64,000 bases of DNA from Actinophytocola sp050699935 (GTDB lineage: Bacteria; Actinomycetota; Actinomycetes; Mycobacteriales; Pseudonocardiaceae): the NCBI RefSeq assembly GCF_050699935.1, contig NZ_JBOHGB010000024.1:1-64000 (forward strand). The letters are read 5' to 3'. The stretch's first letter is position 1. Each line of letters opens with the position of its first letter. Shown here one piece after another: positions 16,677-23,798 of the stretch. Made by a program: the position numbers and the translations under genes. Under the pieces are notes generated by a model, which worked only from the letters and a program-made list of their open reading frames with translations, ran no database searches and was not told the origin of the DNA.

Positions 16677-17315
16677 TCACGTGGTCCAGGAGATCGGATC
16701 GTCGGCGTAGCCGGCGTCATCGTCGTCGTACTCGGCGCCGGTGACCGGCTCACCCTCGCGCGAGGCCTGCAGCACGCAGGTCTCGAAGGTGGCGCCGGCG
16801 GTCGTGAAGTCCCGTGGCGCGGACTCGCTCTCGCACCCGTCGAGGTCGCCGACGAGGACCGCGCCGGTGGTCCGGCCGTCCGGGCCGAGTGCGCGCAGCC
16901 GCGGACCGCTCACCCCGGGCATCTCCGTGCCGCTGAGGTTCTCCATGGTGACCCGGATGTAGTAGGGCCGGTAGCCCTTGCTCTTCGGCCCGAACTTCGC
17001 GGTGAACGCGGCCTGGTCCCCCTCCTCGATGGCGGTGACGGTCATGCCGACCGTGTTCTCGACACTGCCGGCGAAGCGGTAGCGCACCACGGCCGTCTCG
17101 CCCACCTTCAGCTCGGTTCCGGGCGGGGTGATCTCCCCGGCCTCGGTCGAGGCCTCCTCCGACGAGGTCGGCGCGGCGCTCTGCTCGGTCGGGGTGGCAA
17201 CCGGTTCCCGCTCCGCGGCCGGAGAGGTGGCCTCCCCGTCCTCGGCCGCGCAGGCGGTCACCGTGATGGCCACCGCGCCGACCGCGGCGAGCAGCTTCAT
17301 GCGTGTGCTGGTCAT
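16677..17315 (-). CDS. Secreted lipoprotein, function unknown
   Basis: This 212-residue protein has a lipoprotein signal (LLAAVGAVAITVTACA, Cys near residue 22), then a Ser/Thr/Glu/Pro-rich linker (about 25-65), then a beta-rich domain similar in style to DUF4352/telokin-like domains of secreted actinobacterial proteins (YIRVTMENLSGTEMPG). Two cysteines in the mature part (DLDGCESE and FETCVLQ) could form a disulfide. It lies 21 bp after the stop of the 270-residue protein gene, in the minus-strand half of the type VII-associated island. Confidence 0.75.
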   Translation of the reverse strand: MTSTRMKLLAAVGAVAITVTACAAEDGEATSPAAEREPVATPTEQSAAPTSSEEASTEAGEITPPGTELKVGETAVVRYRFAGSVENTVGMTVTAIEEGDQAAFTAKFGPKSKGYRPYYIRVTMENLSGTEMPGVSGPRLRALGPDGRTTGAVLVGDLDGCESESAPRDFTTAGATFETCVLQASREGEPVTGAEYDDDDAGYADDPISWTT

Positions 17316-17336
17316 GTCCCTCTCCCTGTTTCCTTG

Positions 17337-18149
17337 TCACCATGGGTCTTTGCGGACGGCGTGCCAGTCCGGAGCGAAGTCCTCGTCGGCCCTGTCCCCG
17401 CCGGCCCTGGTCGCGGCGGAGCGCGGGCCGGGCACGTTCCACTCCTGGCGCAGCCGCCGCGTGCGTTCCGCCAACGCCGCGTGCAGCTCGCGAACCTCCG
17501 GCACGTGGGCGGCGCCGCCCTCGGCGAGCTCGGTCCAGCTCGTACGCCCCTCGCGTACGGCCACCGCCAGCGCACGCAGCTCGCCCGGCGCGGAGTCGGC
17601 CTGCGCGGCGACGCGCAGCGTCTCCGCCCGCCTACCCGCGTCGCCGCGATCGTCCACAGTGGACCGAACGGAGCGGAGGAACTCGACGAAGTCCTCGAGC
17701 ACCTCGTCGATCCGGTCCGCGCTCGTGGTGAGCACCAGCTCGACCACCGCTCGCCGGGCCGGGTCCGCGGTGTCCTGTGTGGACACATACACCTGCCGCT
17801 GCGCCAGCCGGCGCGGCTCGCCGTCGACGGTCGTGGTCAGCGTCAACGCCTGGACGAACCCCGGCGTCCGGACGCTGCCCACCTCGGCCCGGGCGTCGAC
17901 GCGCACCTGCCCGTAGCGCCGCAACCGGTCCGCGGACTCCGCCGCGAGGTTCGGCAGCGCCACCTCGGCCGGCCGGTGCTCGCCGCCGACCGTGATGTTC
18001 GGGGTGAACTCCGCACCCGGCTCCGGACGCAGCGCGACGAACGCGGCGTCGGGGGCGCCGATCACGTGTGGTGCGACCGCCCGCCATCCCTGCGGCAGCC
18101 GGCATTCGATGGGGAACGGCAGTTCGGGGTGCACGGGGCTGTTCGTCAT
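17337..18149 (-). CDS. Hypothetical cytoplasmic protein of the type VII-associated island
   Basis: A 270-residue soluble protein. The N-terminal half (LPFPIECRLPQGWRAVAP, then FTPNITVGG) resembles LpqN/DUF1795-type domains seen next to type VII genes, with a helical C-terminal half. No signal peptide is present. The ATG overlaps the stop of the WSG-motif protein gene by four bases, implying coupled expression. No function can be assigned beyond the association with the neighbouring ESX-like proteins. Confidence 0.7.
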   Translation of the reverse strand: MTNSPVHPELPFPIECRLPQGWRAVAPHVIGAPDAAFVALRPEPGAEFTPNITVGGEHRPAEVALPNLAAESADRLRRYGQVRVDARAEVGSVRTPGFVQALTLTTTVDGEPRRLAQRQVYVSTQDTADPARRAVVELVLTTSADRIDEVLEDFVEFLRSVRSTVDDRGDAGRRAETLRVAAQADSAPGELRALAVAVREGRTSWTELAEGGAAHVPEVRELHAALAERTRRLRQEWNVPGPRSAATRAGGDRADEDFAPDWHAVRKDPW

Positions 18150-19567
18150 CCGAACACCGCCCCGGCGATCCGGCCCATGAGGCCCTCCGACCCGCCGCCG
18201 GTGTCCGTGCCCGCGCCGTCGGTCACGTTGGTGAGCGAGCCGGGGTCGGTCATCGCCTCGCCCATCTCGTGCACCGCCGTCGATCCGTCGACCAGCGTGT
18301 CGGCGAACTCCGTGCCGTCGACGGTGACCTCCCCGCCGAAGCCGAGGCCGAGGCCGAACGCGGCGCCGATGGCGGCGTCGATGACGAGCTTGCCGTCCTC
18401 GACCCCGGCGGTGACGTGGGCGTCCGCGCCGAAGCCCGCTCGTCCCTCGACGTTGCCCCCGGCCTGCACCCCGGCCACGTCGACGTGCCCCTCGGTGCCG
18501 GCCTTGCCGCCGACGAACACGTCGCCGCCGACGTCGACACCGTCGCGCCCGACCGACAACTCCGCGCCCATGTCACTTCCGGCGAAGACCTCTCCGGTGC
18601 CGCCGACCCCGATGCTCGGCACACCGGCGGTGCCGGTGACCGTCGCGCTCGCGCCCGTGCGGTTGCGTACCTCGGCGTGCACGCCGTCCGAGCCGGCCGA
18701 GAGCGTCGCCGAGCTGTCGCTGCCGACCTCGGCCTCGGCCGTGCCGGCCACGTCCACCGAGCCGATCCTGGTCCGGCCGCTCGCCCGCTCCTCGTACAGG
18801 TTCGCCTCTGCCTCCCACTCGCCGAGCCCCACGTCGACCCGCGACTCGCGCGGCTCTGGGCCGGAGTCGGCGCGGTCGCCGTGGGTGCGCCTGTCCTCCC
18901 AGCCGAGGTGCCCGGCGTCCCACGAGCCGGACAGGTCGCCGGTGCCGTGCTCGTCGAGGTAGCGGGCGGCGCTGTCGGCCGAGTCGGACAGCCACGGCGG
19001 AGCGCCGGGGTCGCGGCCCGAGCAGTCGGCCAGCGCGCCCTCCGCCGTCACCGACGCCGCGGCGAGCTGCTCGCGGGCACGGGCGAGGATCTCCTCGGCC
19101 TCCCGGCGCAGCGGGTCGCCTGGGTCGGTGAACGGGCGGACGAGGTCGGCCCGGCCGGCGGCGTTGGCCTGGGCCACCGCGCCCCGGTACGCGGCCACGG
19201 CCGCCGCGGTGGCCCACTCCCCCTGCGCCCACACCTGGATGGCCTGGGCGGCGATGAGCTGGGCGGCACGCAATTCGCCCGCGTAGTCGGTGAGCGCACC
19301 GGCGGCCGCGCCCATCGCGTCGGTCGCGTGTGTCCAGTGGGGCACCTCGCCGCCGAGCGCGGCCCGGAACGCGTCGGCCGCGACGCCCGACCAGCCCGGC
19401 ACGCGGACGGCCGCCAGGTCGTCCGCGACGGTGCCGAACACCTCCTGGTACAGCGTCAGGGCCGCGGCGTCGGCGTCGACCAGGTCGGGGTCGCCGGGGA
19501 CGAGGGCCGCGGGATCGGTGGTCTCGCCGAGCCGGGCGAGCGGCTGTCCTGGCACGGGGCCGGTCAT
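18146..19567 (-). CDS. Putative type VII-secreted protein with repetitive Gly-rich C-terminus
   Basis: This 473-residue protein has an alpha-helical N-terminal domain with a W-x-G turn (VRVPGWSGVAADAFRAAL, about 54-71), as in ESX substrates, and long Ala-rich helices to about residue 180. The C-terminal 230 residues are a low-complexity, Gly/Asp/Val-rich series (GGKAGTEGHVDVAGVQAGG-like) that is probably a beta-repeat surface or filament domain. It has no Sec signal, consistent with type VII export. It is four bases from the EspC-like gene upstream and overlaps the next gene downstream. Confidence 0.75.
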   Translation of the reverse strand: MTGPVPGQPLARLGETTDPAALVPGDPDLVDADAAALTLYQEVFGTVADDLAAVRVPGWSGVAADAFRAALGGEVPHWTHATDAMGAAAGALTDYAGELRAAQLIAAQAIQVWAQGEWATAAAVAAYRGAVAQANAAGRADLVRPFTDPGDPLRREAEEILARAREQLAAASVTAEGALADCSGRDPGAPPWLSDSADSAARYLDEHGTGDLSGSWDAGHLGWEDRRTHGDRADSGPEPRESRVDVGLGEWEAEANLYEERASGRTRIGSVDVAGTAEAEVGSDSSATLSAGSDGVHAEVRNRTGASATVTGTAGVPSIGVGGTGEVFAGSDMGAELSVGRDGVDVGGDVFVGGKAGTEGHVDVAGVQAGGNVEGRAGFGADAHVTAGVEDGKLVIDAAIGAAFGLGLGFGGEVTVDGTEFADTLVDGSTAVHEMGEAMTDPGSLTNVTDGAGTDTGGGSEGLMGRIAGAVFG

Positions 19568-19571
19568 CGCG

Positions 19572-19868
19572 TCAGTCCGCCTTCATGGGGCCGGTCACGG
19601 TGTGGCGCGCGGTGTCCTCGCCGTCGGCATAGGCCCCGGCGACCACGGCGAGCGTCGCGCCGGCGGCCTGGCCCCGCTCGACCAGCCGGGCGAGTGCGAG
19701 CTGCCAGGTCGCGCAGAACTCGGTCACCGCCCGCTGCATGCCGGCCCCGCCGTAGGCCGCGCCGCCGCGGATGCCCAGCCGGACATCGCCGGCCGGTGCC
19801 ACCGCGCCGTCGACCCGCGCCGCCACGGCGGTCAGCTCGTCGACCTCGACGCCGAATCCGTCCACCAC
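19572..19868 (-). CDS. EspC-like/WXG100-sized type VII substrate candidate
   Basis: This 98-residue helical protein has the size of ESX partner proteins. It has no strict W-x-G, but CATWQLALARL sits between the two predicted helices, and YADGE near the C-terminus fits the general YxxxD/E secretion signal of type VII substrates. It is the first gene of the minus-strand part of the island and directly precedes the larger WSG-motif protein, with which it may pair. Confidence 0.7.
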   Translation of the reverse strand: MVDGFGVEVDELTAVAARVDGAVAPAGDVRLGIRGGAAYGGAGMQRAVTEFCATWQLALARLVERGQAAGATLAVVAGAYADGEDTARHTVTGPMKAD

Positions 19869-19924
19869 GCTTCCCCTTCCCGATCCGTCTGGTGTGGAAT
19901 GTCCGGTGGATGGTCCACGGATCG

Positions 19925-19967
19925 GCCTATGCGGCGACTACACGCGACGCATAGCCGGCGCATAGGC
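19925..19967. promoter_or_regulatory. Three CGCATAG boxes in a divergent type VII promoter region
   Basis: GCCTATGCG (19925-19933) is a perfect inverted match to CGCATAGGC (19959-19967), and a third CGCATAG lies at 19948-19954. They sit between the divergent EspC-like (start 19868) and EspG-like (start 20032) genes. They look like regulator half-sites. Confidence 0.4.
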
Positions 19968-20031
19968 GGCATTGGCTACGTTCTTCGCAGTAGGGATCGG
20001 CAGTGGGATCGGCGTGTCGGTAGGGGGTTCG

Positions 20032-20844
20032 GTGTCGTACTCGCGGTCGTGGTCGCTGTCGCTGCCGGCGGTCACGGTGCTGTTCGCCGAGCTCGGGCTC
20101 GGTACGCCGCCGCAGCCGTTCGAGCCGGACTACCCGTACGCCAACCAGACGCAGCGGCAGCGGTTCCTCCGCGCTGTGCACGACGACCTCGGCGACCGCG
20201 GGCTGCTTCGGGACGGGGCGCCGGACGGGGAGCTCGCCGCGGCGTTGGGCACGCTCGCCGACGCCCCCTACGCGGTGCTGGCCGTCGGCCGGCTGGAGGA
20301 CGGGCTGCTGGTCGCGCGGTGTGCGTGGACCGACCGCACGGGGGTGTGCGCGGTCCAGCGCGGCGCCGAGCTCGTGCTCGCCGTGCTCGATCCGGGCGCG
20401 GCCGTCCCGACGCTCGTCGACCTGCTGCCACGCACGCGTGCGGCGAGCGGCAAGTCGATCCGGGTGCCCGGCCCGATCGCGCCGCCGACCCCCGCACCGA
20501 CCCGCACGCGGGACGGGGCCGACGACGGGGTCCAGGTACTGACGCCGGTCGGCGAGGACCGCCCGGCCGGGCAGGACATGGTGGACCGGATCTTCGCGAA
20601 CCCGGTCGTCCGGGGCGGCATGTTCACCCCGGTCATCGCGGGCCGCGACGGCCACCGGACCGAGCTGCCACCGATGACCTGGTTCGACACGCTGGACCCG
20701 GCGAGCGGCCCGGTCCGGCACTTCACCACCACGAGCCCCGGGCCGGATGGCAGGTTCTGGACCAGCTACCTGCCGGGCGACAACGCGCGGATGGCCGGTT
20801 CGCTGTCCGAAACCATTGTGCGGTTCGCCCGATCGGCCGTCTGA
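20032..20844 (+). CDS. EspG-family ESX secretion chaperone-like protein
   Basis: This 270-residue protein resembles EspG/ESX secretion-associated proteins, which are cytosolic chaperones for PE/PPE substrates. The N-terminal signature is LSLPAVTVLFAELGLGTPPQ followed by PFEPDYPYA, and the C-terminus ends with GRFWTSYLPGDNARMAGSL. I chose GTG 20032 because AGGGGG lies at 20022-20027; the frame is open up to a TTG at 19972, and another GTG is at 20014. It heads the plus-strand part of the island, whose third gene is PPE-like, fitting a chaperone-substrate pair. Confidence 0.75.
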   Translation: MSYSRSWSLSLPAVTVLFAELGLGTPPQPFEPDYPYANQTQRQRFLRAVHDDLGDRGLLRDGAPDGELAAALGTLADAPYAVLAVGRLEDGLLVARCAWTDRTGVCAVQRGAELVLAVLDPGAAVPTLVDLLPRTRAASGKSIRVPGPIAPPTPAPTRTRDGADDGVQVLTPVGEDRPAGQDMVDRIFANPVVRGGMFTPVIAGRDGHRTELPPMTWFDTLDPASGPVRHFTTTSPGPDGRFWTSYLPGDNARMAGSLSETIVRFARSAV

Positions 20845-20895
20845 CGGGCGGCTAAGGTGCGACAACACGACTCAGCGGCCGAGGGGAAGTCGGTG

Positions 20896-21360
20896 ATGGA
20901 CACGGGGACGGACACGGGAACCGACGCCGTCGACGACGCCGTCGGCGACGCGCAGGCACGGGTTCTCGGCGAGGGCGGCGAGCTCGACCGGGGCTCGTTG
21001 CGGCGGATGACCGCGGATGCCACCAGGTTGCTGACGCTGGCCGACAGCGGCCAGCTGGTGATCGACCCGGACAGCGCGAAGGGCATCGCCAAGGCCTACG
21101 ACGACATGGTCGAGGAGATCTACTGGATCAGGGTGGGCCTGCTGACCGCGGGGCAGCGGCCGCAGCTGGGCACCGGGCCGTACGCCGGGCGGGTCTCGGC
21201 GTACCAGCGCGAGGCGGCCGACTCGTTCCGCGACGTGATCGACGAGCTGGAGACCGTGTGCCGGCAGTGCGCACGTGCCTTCCGGGCGGCCGCCGACCAG
21301 TACGTGGCGCAGGAGGACGAGACGGCCCGCACGTTCCGGCGGATCGAGGGGACGGTGTGA
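20896..21360 (+). CDS. ESX-like helical protein with YxxxE signal
   Basis: This 154-residue, mostly helical protein carries YVAQE near its C-terminus, matching the YxxxD/E type VII export signal. The N-terminus is acidic and Thr/Asp-rich. AGGGGAAG lies 8-9 bases before the ATG at 20896; a GTG immediately upstream (20893) is an equally possible start. It is followed four bases later by the PPE-like gene and is probably that protein's partner, as PE proteins are for PPE proteins. Confidence 0.7.
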   Translation: MDTGTDTGTDAVDDAVGDAQARVLGEGGELDRGSLRRMTADATRLLTLADSGQLVIDPDSAKGIAKAYDDMVEEIYWIRVGLLTAGQRPQLGTGPYAGRVSAYQREAADSFRDVIDELETVCRQCARAFRAAADQYVAQEDETARTFRRIEGTV

Positions 21361-21364
21361 CGCC

Positions 21365-22492
21365 ATGTCCGACCAGCACGAGCCCGACGAGCACGAGCGG
21401 TACACGCACTGGCGCACCCTGCGCGACGAGTACCGGACCGAGCACGGGCTCAGCCTGCGCGAGGCCATGCGGCGGGCGACCGAGGACTGGCGCGCCGCAC
21501 GCCGGGAGCTGACCGACGGGGCCGAGTTCCGCGACGACGCGCCCGTGTCCACCGCGGTCTACGAGGGCTACCAGCACGAGCAGCTGCACCGGATGGTGAC
21601 CGAGGGGCTCGTGCCGAGCCAGGTCGGCGACATGTCCGAGTCGTGGTCGAAGCTGGCCAACGCGATGGCCCGGTTCAGCGACCGGCTGCGCGAGCACGTC
21701 ACGCGTACCGACGCGGTGTGGCAGGGCGAGGCGGCCGACATGGCGCGCGGCTACACGCTGGCCGTCAGCACGTGGAGCGGCCGCACGAGCCGCAGCGCGC
21801 AGCTGGTCTGCCACCAGCTCGGCCGGCAGACCAATGCGGCGGCCCAGGCGCGGGACACCATGCCGGAACCGGTCCCGTTCGACCTGGAGGCGCAGTCCCG
21901 GGCGTGGCTGGCCGACCCGCAGGCCATGCCGGTGACGGTGCCGCAGTCCATGGCCCAGCAGCGGGACAGCCGGCAGGCGAAGGCCGAGGCGGTCGAGGTG
22001 ATGACCAAGTACGACCGGCTGCTCGAGTCCGCCGCCGCGCAGCAGCCGGTGTTCTCCGGCCCGCCGAGGCTCACCGCGGACGTCGGCGACGAGAGCGTCA
22101 CGACGGCGGCCGGCGCGGCCGCGCGGCCCGACACCGGCGGCGCTCGCCCCGGCGTGTCCGGCGTCGACGCGGGGCCGGTCGGACGTCCGGACGGTGGCGG
22201 TGGGGGCGGTGGGGGCGCCGCCCCGGGCCGCACCACCAGCTCGATGCCCTTCCACACCGGCGGTGCCGGTCCCGCGGTCGCGGCGCAGGGCACGGCCGGT
22301 CCGCGAGGCGCCACCGGGTACGGGGTCCCCGCCGCCCCGGGAGCCACGCCCGGGCGCGACTCCGATCGGGAGCGCAAGCCGTCGGCCTACCTGCAGGAGT
22401 GGGACACCGATCTCTGGTTCGGCGACATGCCGGACACCGCCCATGCCGTGATCGGTGGCGAGCCGCCGGCTCGGCCCGGCGGCTCGGACTGA
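21365..22492 (+). CDS. PPE-like type VII substrate candidate
   Basis: This 375-residue protein has an N-terminal helical domain with a PPE/WXG-like turn (TDAVWQGEAADMARGYTLAV, about 115-134), then a long disordered segment rich in Gly, Ala and Pro (about 240-345, including a run of glycines) and a short ordered C-terminal tail (AYLQEWDTDLWFGDMPD). No Sec signal is present. Together with the EspG-like and YxxxE proteins upstream it forms a compact substrate/chaperone cassette, but no EccB, EccC, EccD or mycosin gene is in the window. Confidence 0.72.
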   Translation: MSDQHEPDEHERYTHWRTLRDEYRTEHGLSLREAMRRATEDWRAARRELTDGAEFRDDAPVSTAVYEGYQHEQLHRMVTEGLVPSQVGDMSESWSKLANAMARFSDRLREHVTRTDAVWQGEAADMARGYTLAVSTWSGRTSRSAQLVCHQLGRQTNAAAQARDTMPEPVPFDLEAQSRAWLADPQAMPVTVPQSMAQQRDSRQAKAEAVEVMTKYDRLLESAAAQQPVFSGPPRLTADVGDESVTTAAGAAARPDTGGARPGVSGVDAGPVGRPDGGGGGGGGAAPGRTTSSMPFHTGGAGPAVAAQGTAGPRGATGYGVPAAPGATPGRDSDRERKPSAYLQEWDTDLWFGDMPDTAHAVIGGEPPARPGGSD

Positions 22493-22538
22493 TCACGCCG
22501 GTGCGCGCTCGCTCGCCGGATCCTGGGTAGGAGTGGGC

Positions 22539-23798
22539 ATGCGGGACACGGAGCCGGCGCTCCGGTTCACCGTGCTCGGGCCGCTCGAGGTGCACCACGA
22601 CGGCGCGCCCGTGGCACTCGGCCGGCCGCAGCGACGCGCGCTGCTCGCGATCCTGTTGCTGCGGGCGAACCACCCGTTGAGCACGGCCGAGCTGGTGCGC
22701 CGGCTGTGGGGCGACCAGCCGCCGGCCACGGCCCGGGCACAGGTGCACGCGCTCGTGTCGGCCCTGCGGGCGGTGTTGCCGGGCGGGGACCGCCTGTTGT
22801 GCACGGAGGACACCGGCTACCTGCTGCGCATCGAGCCGGACCAGCTGGACCTGCTGCGGTTCTCCCACGAGCTGGACCGGGCCCAGGGCGCGGCGACCGC
22901 CGCAGACATGGACGCCGCCGCGCGGGCCTACCGCGCGGCGACCGGACTGTGGCGCGGCACGCCGTTCGGCGACATCGACGCCGCCTTCGTGCCCCAGGCG
23001 CGGCGCGAGCTGGCGCAGCGGTACGTCGGCGCGCTGGAGGAGCTGCTCGAGCTGGACCTGGCGCGCGGCGCGCACGCGGACGTGGTCGGCGCGGCCACCG
23101 CGGCACTCGCCGACCATCCGGGCCGGGAACGCCTGCACCGGCTGCTCATGCTCGCGCTCCACCGCGGTGGCCGGGCCGCGGAGGCGATCGCCGTGTACCG
23201 GGATGCCCGGCAGGCAATGGGCGGGGCGAGTCCGGAGTTGGACCGGCTCGCGCAGCGGATCCTGTCGGCCGACCCGGCGCTGGACGGATCTCCCGCCGAA
23301 TCCACCGATCCGCACCGGCTGCCGCCGCCCACCAGCAGCGCCGACGACACCGTGGACGGCGCGGCGCTCGACCGCGCCCTGACCCGGGGGACGTCCATCG
23401 TGGTGGTGCGCGGCACCGGAGCGTCCGGACTGGCGGTGCGCTGGGCACACGCGGCCGCCGGACGGTTCCCGGACGGCCGGCTGTACGCGGACCTGCGCGC
23501 CACCGAGGACCGTGCGCCCGCCGACCCCGCCGCGATCCTCGCCGGATTCCTGCACACGCTCGGCGCGGGCCCCGACCTGCCGTCCAATGTGGACGAACGA
23601 GCGGCGTTGTTCCGTTCCCTGGTGCACGGGCGGCGGGTGCTGATCGTGCTGGACCGTGCCGAGGACACCACCCAGGTGCGGCCCCTGCTGCCCGGGGCCG
23701 CGTCGTGCGCGGTCGTGGTGACGAGCCGGGGCGGCCTCGGCGGGTTGGTCGCGCGGTACGGCGCCGCACGGATCGAGGTCGGCGATGACCGAACCTGA
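22539..23798 (+). CDS. Short SARP-like regulator with degenerate NTPase domain
   Basis: This 419-residue protein has the OmpR-type DNA-binding domain (about 8-98, FTVLGPLEVHHDGAPVALGR) and the bacterial transcriptional activation domain (about 103-247) of SARP regulators. The following NB-ARC-like domain has RGTGASGLAV (291-300) where the paralogue downstream has GTGGVGKTAV, so the Walker A lysine is lost. It ends after the equivalent of Walker B, without the rest of the NTPase or the TPR part. It overlaps the next gene by 14 bp. AGGAG lies five bases before the ATG. It may be a dead or purely DNA-binding regulator. Confidence 0.85.
   Translation: MRDTEPALRFTVLGPLEVHHDGAPVALGRPQRRALLAILLLRANHPLSTAELVRRLWGDQPPATARAQVHALVSALRAVLPGGDRLLCTEDTGYLLRIEPDQLDLLRFSHELDRAQGAATAADMDAAARAYRAATGLWRGTPFGDIDAAFVPQARRELAQRYVGALEELLELDLARGAHADVVGAATAALADHPGRERLHRLLMLALHRGGRAAEAIAVYRDARQAMGGASPELDRLAQRILSADPALDGSPAESTDPHRLPPPTSSADDTVDGAALDRALTRGTSIVVVRGTGASGLAVRWAHAAAGRFPDGRLYADLRATEDRAPADPAAILAGFLHTLGAGPDLPSNVDERAALFRSLVHGRRVLIVLDRAEDTTQVRPLLPGAASCAVVVTSRGGLGGLVARYGAARIEVGDDRT

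Noticed and set aside
18068..19954. Long plus-strand open frame of 628 codons opposite the type VII genes
   Set aside because: It is an antisense shadow of the high-GC minus-strand genes, with Arg/Gly/Val/Asp-rich low-complexity residues and no family features.
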